Below, in pieces: positions 57,987 to 64,000 of a DNA stretch of 64,000 nt (positions within the stretch are counted from its first letter, which is position 1; the number at the start of each line of letters is the position of its first letter). This stretch comes from Melampsora larici-populina 98AG31 (lineage: Eukaryota > Basidiomycota > Pucciniomycetes > Pucciniales > Melampsoraceae), in assembly GCF_000204055.1 (NCBI RefSeq), contig NW_006768818.1:519526-583525 (forward strand), in the 5' to 3' direction. Position numbers and translations under genes: made by a program. Below the pieces are notes generated by a model. It worked only from the letters and a program-made list of their open reading frames with translations, was not told where the DNA came from and did no database searches.

Positions 57987-59277
57987 CAGCCTGTGCGGCG
58001 GGGATGGTCCCACAATTTTTCCAACAAGGTTGATTATCACACAGAGGTTGTGTACCTATTGATCAAGAATGGATGCACTCTTTCGGACTCTATTGTAATG
58101 ACACAATGCCCTGGTCTTATTGCATTCAGGACCTGATACTTTTGATTGCAGACAATTCAACCCATATATTATGAAACTTCTTGATTGCTGTGGCAGAGAC
58201 AATGGCTTTCCTCTTGAAATCAACTGATAATCAGATTCACAATGTGTATGCAAAGCAAAGGAGACTCCAAACACCAATTGATTTACACAATCTGATCAAG
58301 AATTGAAAAACAGGTGGCCAACCATCAAAGGGCATGCCTATCATAACACAAATGACAAATCTGAATCTGCAACCATCAAGACATGAAGTAAGCGGAGACC
58401 AAAGATTCAGGGACCCTTCTCAACCAATCCCGCAACCAGGTTGTCCACAATTTGAAACTTGACTGTTCAAATGTTAAAAGTCAACATGATAGGACTCTGC
58501 ACAAAGTGATGCAAGGGAATACAGTATTATGCTCCATGACATAATGGTGGGGAAGGGTCAAACGGACCATGACTCAATCAAAAGTATGTACATTGCCTGC
58601 TGCGGTGGGGTAATTTGCAATCACCACATCCGCCCAATGGCTGTGTCAAGTTAAACTTTGAAATCAGTCTCTGTGAGAAATTGTTCTGACCCACTACTGG
58701 CCATGACACAAGCGGAGAGTGTGTGTTGCAGTCTGCGCGGCAGGGTTGATCATGTAAGGTTGCGGATAAGTTTGATAATTGGGTGAAGGCTACAAATTTA
58801 TTGATTGCTAACCAATATACCACAAGGTTGTTCTCTTATCACATTCAAAACCTGACACTCATGATTGCAGACAGGTTGCCTGGTACATGTGCTTAAGTGC
58901 TTGATTGACGTAGCAACAGTGATGGCTTTCCTCTGACAATTCCATTGAAAATGATGAATTCATATAAATCAAAGGAGGCTCAAAACATCAATTGATATAT
59001 TCAATCTGAGTGGAAAGCAAAAAAACAGATGGCAAAGCATCAAAGGGAGTACTTGGTATGCAGCAATGATCAACTTAATCTGTTTCCACCAAAATGTGAA
59101 GCAAGCGGAGACCAAACATTTGGGGACACTTGTCAACCAGCTTCTCCACAATTTGAAACTTGACCATTCACATGTGGTAATTCAATGTGATACAACTCTT
59201 CAGAAGGGGGTGCAAGGTAATATAGCATTATGCTCTATGGAATGATGGTTGGGGAAAGTCAGACAGACAGCAACTCA
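57987..59277. repeat. Diverged tandem duplication upstream of the small secreted protein
   Basis: 57987-58576 and 58729-59277 are direct copies with many substitutions and indels. Shared landmarks in order: CAGYCTG(T/C)GCGGC, 'GATTGCAGACA', 'ATGGCTTTCCTCT', 'AAGCGGAGACCAAA', 'CCACAATTTGAAACTTGAC' and 'TATTATGCTC'-like words. No coding frame is conserved, so this appears to be duplicated non-coding or relic sequence. The second copy ends 344 bp before the secreted-protein ATG. Confidence 0.75.
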
Positions 59278-59621
59278 GCTGGTCTTCATCAAATATAAAA
59301 GGTCAACTAATTTCCTGGTAATTTGCTCCCTATCCAATCAGCCCACTGAGTTGTTTGCCTAACGTGAACACTTGCCTGGGTATGTTTCCCAACAATTCTC
59401 ATCAGCCAATTGTAGATTTTTTCTGAAACCTGCTCATACTTTATGGTCCTTTGCTTTACCCTTTTCATTGATCTAGATACTATCAGTTTGACCTGACCTC
59501 AAACAACACACAATCTTTTGAATCCTGTGGATTTAGAATCCTGGTGAGTCTTGAATTATTCAACCAGATCTTCTTTGAAATTCTTTGTATCTGAAACTTG
59601 GTCAACCAAATAGATATCATC

Positions 59622-59843
59622 ATGAAACTTAGCATTCTTGCAACCATCTTCATGGCATTTGTATCATTCAATCAAGCTCTTGGTTCAATGACTCACAGCC
59701 TCAAGAGCGAAGAAGCAATTGCATCAGATTTGGTCAACCACGCTCATGAATCAGGTGGTCCTCCAGGCATTCCTGATATCTGGATATGTACCGCTTGTGC
59801 AGATAGGGGGGGACCTTACAAATGCCCTGAACACAAGAAATAG
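59622..59843 (+). CDS. Small predicted secreted cysteine-containing protein (73 aa)
   Basis: The ATG at 59622 is followed directly by a signal peptide (KLSILATIFMAFVSFNQALG), so the longer upstream frame is not used. The mature part of about 52 residues begins SMTHSLKSEE and ends with WICTACADRGG then YKCPEHKK, giving C-x2-C-x8-C-x2-H, a spacing that could bind zinc or form disulfides. Single exon as written; a downstream exon cannot be excluded. Size, signal peptide and Cys content fit the broad class of secreted candidate effectors of rusts, but no homology is recognised and no function is claimed. Confidence 0.65.
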   Translation: MKLSILATIFMAFVSFNQALGSMTHSLKSEEAIASDLVNHAHESGGPPGIPDIWICTACADRGGPYKCPEHKK

Positions 59844-60963
59844 TGGGCTTAACATGGGTCTTGTGAAAGTGCATGTAAAACAACTTGAATGGCATGGTGG
59901 AGTTAGTGATCAAATCTTTGTTAAGTGTACCCATTTTGTTGTCCATTGTTTGGGAGGCAGGAGATACATGATTCGTTCTGCTGGGTTGTCATGGGCCAGT
60001 TTACTCTATCCCAATCACACACACATCCATTCCCCAAGCTATAACTGAGTCAAGCAAATGCACACAATGATGCTCAACACCCACTAGACAATGTTACCAT
60101 CGTCCAGTCTATGAAGTCTTGAGTAAATATGACACAAGGTGTGAAAACATGTCAATGACTTTGATCTCTTGCCTTATCCCGCTTTTGATTTGAATGTGGA
60201 TGTGAACAACAGATATGTAAGTTGCATAAGATCACATCCGGTATCAATTTCTTTCAAGCTGTGATTGTATTTTGGAGGAGAAGTCATTTTGTTCAATGAT
60301 TTGATTTTGGGATTGAATTGTAGATTCATTAAATCAAGCTTTAGTTGAATTGCCTTCTATCTCTACTCTGTGGGTAAGGGCTAGGCATACATGCTCTTCA
60401 TTACTGATATGTCTAGTGTACAAGTATCTACTATACATATCATGTTCTCAGCCTTATGCTACCTAACCTAGGATTTCCCAAGTTGAGAATAGTGTGGGGG
60501 TGTTGTCTCAAGCGCAAAAGGGTCCGGGTTCACCTCAGGGCCTACTTTAGAGGCCCTACATGGTCTGACCCGGGGTCCGATCCGTGATCTAAACTACGTA
60601 AAGTGCCTGAGACATGATACCAGAGAGATTAGTCCTAGCCTACCTTGCCTTGGGGCATTGGAGAGCCCCGAGCTCACTAGGCCTACTCTCTCAGGTGTCA
60701 ACCTGGGATCCGACCCTGGGATCTGACGGGGGATCTGACGGGTCCGGGGGTTGGTTAGACGCTTGGAGACCCCCAATAGTTGGACAATCCGGCCAGTTCG
60801 GGGGTCGGATGTGGATTAGGCAAAAGTGATGTTATGTTGGATATCCAACGGATAAAGTGATGTATGAGGCGTGCAAAGAGTGTATTTGGTTTGCATTTCA
60901 GAGACATCAGAGAAAGAAAGAAAAAATAAAGAAGGAAAAAATAAAAGAAAACTATTAAAGAAA
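59844..60963. other. Intergenic stretch with short GC-rich repeats
   Basis: No supported gene. Around 60700-60750 GATCTGACGGG and GGATC-type words repeat in tandem, and related GGGGTC/GGATC words recur near 63690-63800 on the other side of the hAT gene, possibly parts of the terminal regions of that element. Exact ends were not identified. Confidence 0.35.
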
Positions 60964-63488
60964 CTAGTCAATTATGACTGCAGCAGGGGTAGGAGTCCCA
61001 ACACGCTCTTCCATATACAATGGACCAAAGACTTGGTACCAGTCTTTCAAACATAAAGCTCCCTCAACATGTCGAGGAACAAGACTAACTCGCTGGGGTG
61101 CCAAGATTCTTTTAGCCTTGGTAAACACCCCCTCCTATGGACAGCTAGTTGCAGGGATAGCCAAAAGACTCATAGCCATGTTGGCCAAACCCGGATAGAT
61201 GTTGATGCGCTCTTTCCAAAATTCTAACACAATCTTGTTGTACCTTTCGAGATTTTTGCCAAGGTATTGGTGTAGCTTGGTGTCAATTGATTGTTCCGCA
61301 ACAAAGTCTTGGTTGCCAAAGATAGCGTCTTCAAAGTACTGTGAATTAGAAGTGGTTGGTTTCTGTTTTTTGGTGGTAGTTGCAGTGGGGGTTGGGCATT
61401 CAACTTCAAACTTCCTGGCCTCTTGTTCGAACATTAACCTAATGTTTGATGGGTACATGTCGTAGTTGGCAAAGATCATCACATTTTGCTTTTTTTGTCA
61501 TGTTGAAACAAAAGATTAGTATGGTAGCAATGATAGTGAGTGAAATCTTCAAACTCACTTCAAAATATGCCAGCTTGTGGCGCGGATCAAGAATTGTGGC
61601 ACAGATTGGTGCAGGTTTTGCTAGGACTTTCTTGAAGTAATCTTCAAGTTTCTTTATCATGAGCTTCAAGGACGGAATAAGTTGATTGTGATCGTATCGC
61701 TGAGCCACCTAAGATTGAAATCATGTCAGTAAAGATCAGATATAGTGAGTAAAAAAACATTCTTACCGATTTCAGCCCTTGTATCACTACAATGTAGATC
61801 GGCACCACTTGGTGCATGGTCGGGTACTTTGATTTTCAAAGTATTTCAGTTGCCTCGGTGAACGGTTCAAGAAATTTGCACATTTGTTTAACATAATCCC
61901 ACTTGAGAGGTAAGAGCGCGTACTTCTTGAAGTCTTGAGCGCTACAAAAATTGTCACACGCCTTCTGTAGAAGAAGGAGTCTTTGAAACATGTGATAAGA
62001 TGAATTCCATCTTGTTGGGACATCTGCTACAAGTCGATTGGCAGTACTAGAACGTGACTTGGGCATAGGCATGTCTTCATCAATAGATTGGTCTTCCATT
62101 AAGTAATTGACAGCATTTGAAGTGGCAGGATCGAGGTCATCTGAATTGGGAGATGCGGGGTCATTTGAATTCGCAGAATTGGTGGCGCCTGGGTTTGAAG
62201 AATTTGCAAGTTGTTGCCTCGCTTTGACAATGGCGGCAAAGGATTGGCCACGCTGAGGGCTGGACCGGGTACACTTGACTAGGCAATGGCATCGGTGGTA
62301 GATAGTCTTAAGATTGACTTGACTGGAATCGGGTGGGTCAATAAGGTTGTGTATGTTTGAGGTGAGTTGAGCATCTTTGTTGTCGTTGTCAAGCACTTCC
62401 CCAAACACTTTGAGGCCATCTTTGGCAGGGAGATTGATTACATGGGCCACGCACCCATGAACTTGGGTGTTATAATCGAAATTGATTTCTTCTGATAATA
62501 AAATGACACGACCAATCGCCGCATTTGTACTGACATTATCTGCTGTCATTGCACACAATTTGCAAGTGAGGTTGATTTTTTTTTAAATAATCTATGATGA
62601 TTGCTCCCAAATTGGTCGCATCGTGCGCACCTAGACGATAAGGAATGAAAGGAACTTTTTGAAAATTAGATATTGTAATGAATGAAAATGAAGTATAAAA
62701 AGACTCACCTTTGATTTCAGCTATGCCGAGTGTCACATCCACAAGCTCCCAGTCCTTAGTGATAAAGTGACCGGTAAGAGACATGAACGAGGCGTTGTTT
62801 GGAGACGTCCAAGCGCCTTGAGTTATTGCAATAGCTTTGCAAGGACCGAGGTAGAACTCCTTGACATAATCTTCATAGTGATAGTAAGTTTGGCGCATGT
62901 GCTGAGCAATGGCGTGGCGTTTGACAAGCATACCCACGACTTTTGGGTTGGTTAATTTGAGCAGGTCTCGAAAAGATTGTTGTTCCATGACTGAGAAAGG
63001 AAGGTCGCATTCCGCGATGAAGTGTGTCAGTGCACTTTTGAGGGAGTGAGAATTGAGACCGTTATTAAACGTAAAAAATCATCGTGAGGTATCTTGTGGC
63101 TTGGAAAGGAACTAGAGGTAAAATCAATAAGATCAAGACTTACCGGGTGAGTTGTTTTAATCTTCTTGAAAGATTGAGCAATGTCATATTGATTTAAAAG
63201 ATTGCCTTCACAAACACCATGCTGAGTTTCAAGATGGTTGCTCATTGATTTAGTACTTGACTTCTTATCACGAGACATTTCTTTACCACATGGTTGTCCG
63301 TTCTTCATGATGAAGAAACACTTGTTGATTGGCTTGTTGGGTACCTTTTTGAAATAGGTCCACACATGGCTTGTTTGCCAAACGGTGGTAGAAGTCTCAG
63401 TGATATCGGAGTCCTGCGCTTGAGACTCTTTACCAGTAGTCAACGCTGTTGCTCCGGAGGCGGAAACACTGTTTGTGGCTTCAGACAT
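60964..63488 (-). pseudogene. Second hAT transposase gene, degenerate
   Basis: From ATG 63486-63488: exon 63488-63144 with a BED-type finger (KCFFIMKNGQPCGKE, SMSNHLETQH). The next exon (63111-62709) has an in-frame TGA at 63079-63081, followed by HFIAECDLPFSVMEQQSF and AITQGAWTSPNNASFM. A nine-A run near 62577-62585 shifts the frame by one before MTADNVSTNAAIGRV. The core continues with VHGCVAHVINL, VPTRWNSSYHM, and CATILDPRHKLAYFE. The dimerisation domain reads LEFWKERINIYPGLANMAMSLLAIPATSC, then TAG at 61135-61137, after which the same frame runs on (EGVFTKAKRIL) to a stop at 60964-60966. Three lesions, so the copy is inactive. It is only distantly related to the hAT gene at 295-5924. Confidence 0.85.
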
Positions 63489-64000
63489 TGTGTAAGATCA
63501 ATATAGAGATGATTAAACAGCAAAGATAAGGTTTATATATGGTTGTTGAGCGGTGATCTTCAAGTTTTGATATGCATTGAGGTCGAATGAGGTCGAATCT
63601 GGCGAGGCAATAGAAAAAAAAAGGAAAATTCTGGAAGGTTTGAGCCAAACTTCCAGAATTTGCAAAAATTTACCGGATATCCAGCTATCCGCCGGATCGG
63701 ATGTCGGACGCTAGGATTCTCCCTGAAAATCTGACCGAGTATTCCTCCGAGGCCCGGATTTTAGTTTTTATCCGTTGGTCCGGGGGTCAGGCAAGCCAAA
63801 AGGCACTGGATTGTGACCGCATCACGGGTTGACTCAGGTGTCACAAGGCTTCTGCTTGGTGTTTGCCTGCAGATCTCCCCCTGTATAACTCAATTGGGTC
63901 TGTAATTGATGGGCAAACTCAGAATGTAGTATGGCTTTCCCTTGTTCAATTTGGGCATTTAAGTTTATGCGTTGTGTCTCTCAAGACTTGAGTTCTTTGC
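63489..64000. other. Upstream flank of second hAT gene
   Basis: Non-coding. GC-richer words (CCGGATATCCAGC, GGTCCGGGGGTCAGG) near 63673-63790 may belong to the terminal part of the hAT element. No gene is supported to the window end. Confidence 0.35.

Noticed and set aside
60500..63860. Exact ends of the second hAT element
   Set aside because: Similar GC-rich words occur on both sides, but no matching inverted ends with an 8-bp duplication could be established by eye.

Overview
The window looks like a transposon-rich stretch of a basidiomycete genome, most likely a rust fungus (Pucciniales). Reasons: AT-rich DNA; host genes cut by many short GT..AG introns; and KDZ, hAT, Ngaro-type, CACTA and many small inverted-repeat elements nested into each other. 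Two genes encode lineage-specific secreted proteins. All of this is inferred from sequence alone; no search was run, and exon joins were made by hand from splice consensus and reading-frame continuity.

Layout. 1-7.1 kb: a BED-finger hAT transposase gene (10 exons) with one in-frame TGA; its second intron holds a 2.35-kb TA-flanked element. 7.1-13.0 kb: a nearly pristine tyrosine-recombinase retrotransposon (Ngaro/PAT type, minus strand) with split direct repeats. 13.0-15.6 kb: uncertain coding traces, then an acidic low-complexity host protein. 16.1-21.5 kb: small inverted-repeat elements, a 222-bp tandem duplication and no convincing gene. 21.6-23.7 kb: a single-exon 695-aa secreted protein. 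25.4-30.2 kb (minus): SAM50, the mitochondrial beta-barrel assembly subunit, and a wax-synthase-like MBOAT acyltransferase. 32.3-45.4 kb: a 13.09-kb KDZ (Zisupton-like) DNA transposon with about 416-bp inverted repeats and a matching 8-bp target duplication. It holds an apparently intact 538-aa companion gene and a broken KDZ transposase gene, itself invaded by a CACTA-type palindrome and a second inverted-repeat element. 45.4-46.5 kb: fragments of a cysteine-cluster gene family in inverted orientation. 50.1-55.6 kb (minus): a monoacylglycerol-lipase-like gene (14 exons, three of them microexons) followed by a GHSMGG lipase gene (8 exons). 58-59.9 kb: a diverged tandem duplication followed by a 73-aa secreted cysteine protein. 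61-63.5 kb (minus): a second, degenerate hAT transposase.

How the parts fit. The host genes are ordinary housekeeping or lipid genes: two neutral-lipid hydrolases that could act in sequence, an acyltransferase and SAM50. They sit as islands between transposons. The transposons document layered insertion: KDZ into a palindromic element, CACTA and another inverted-repeat element into KDZ, and a TA element into a hAT intron. At least four otherwise open element reading frames are closed by TGA where arginine (CGA) is expected or plausible, which suggests decay of methylated CpG. The most novel-looking items are the complete KDZ unit with its unrecognised companion protein, and the microexon-rich lipase gene.
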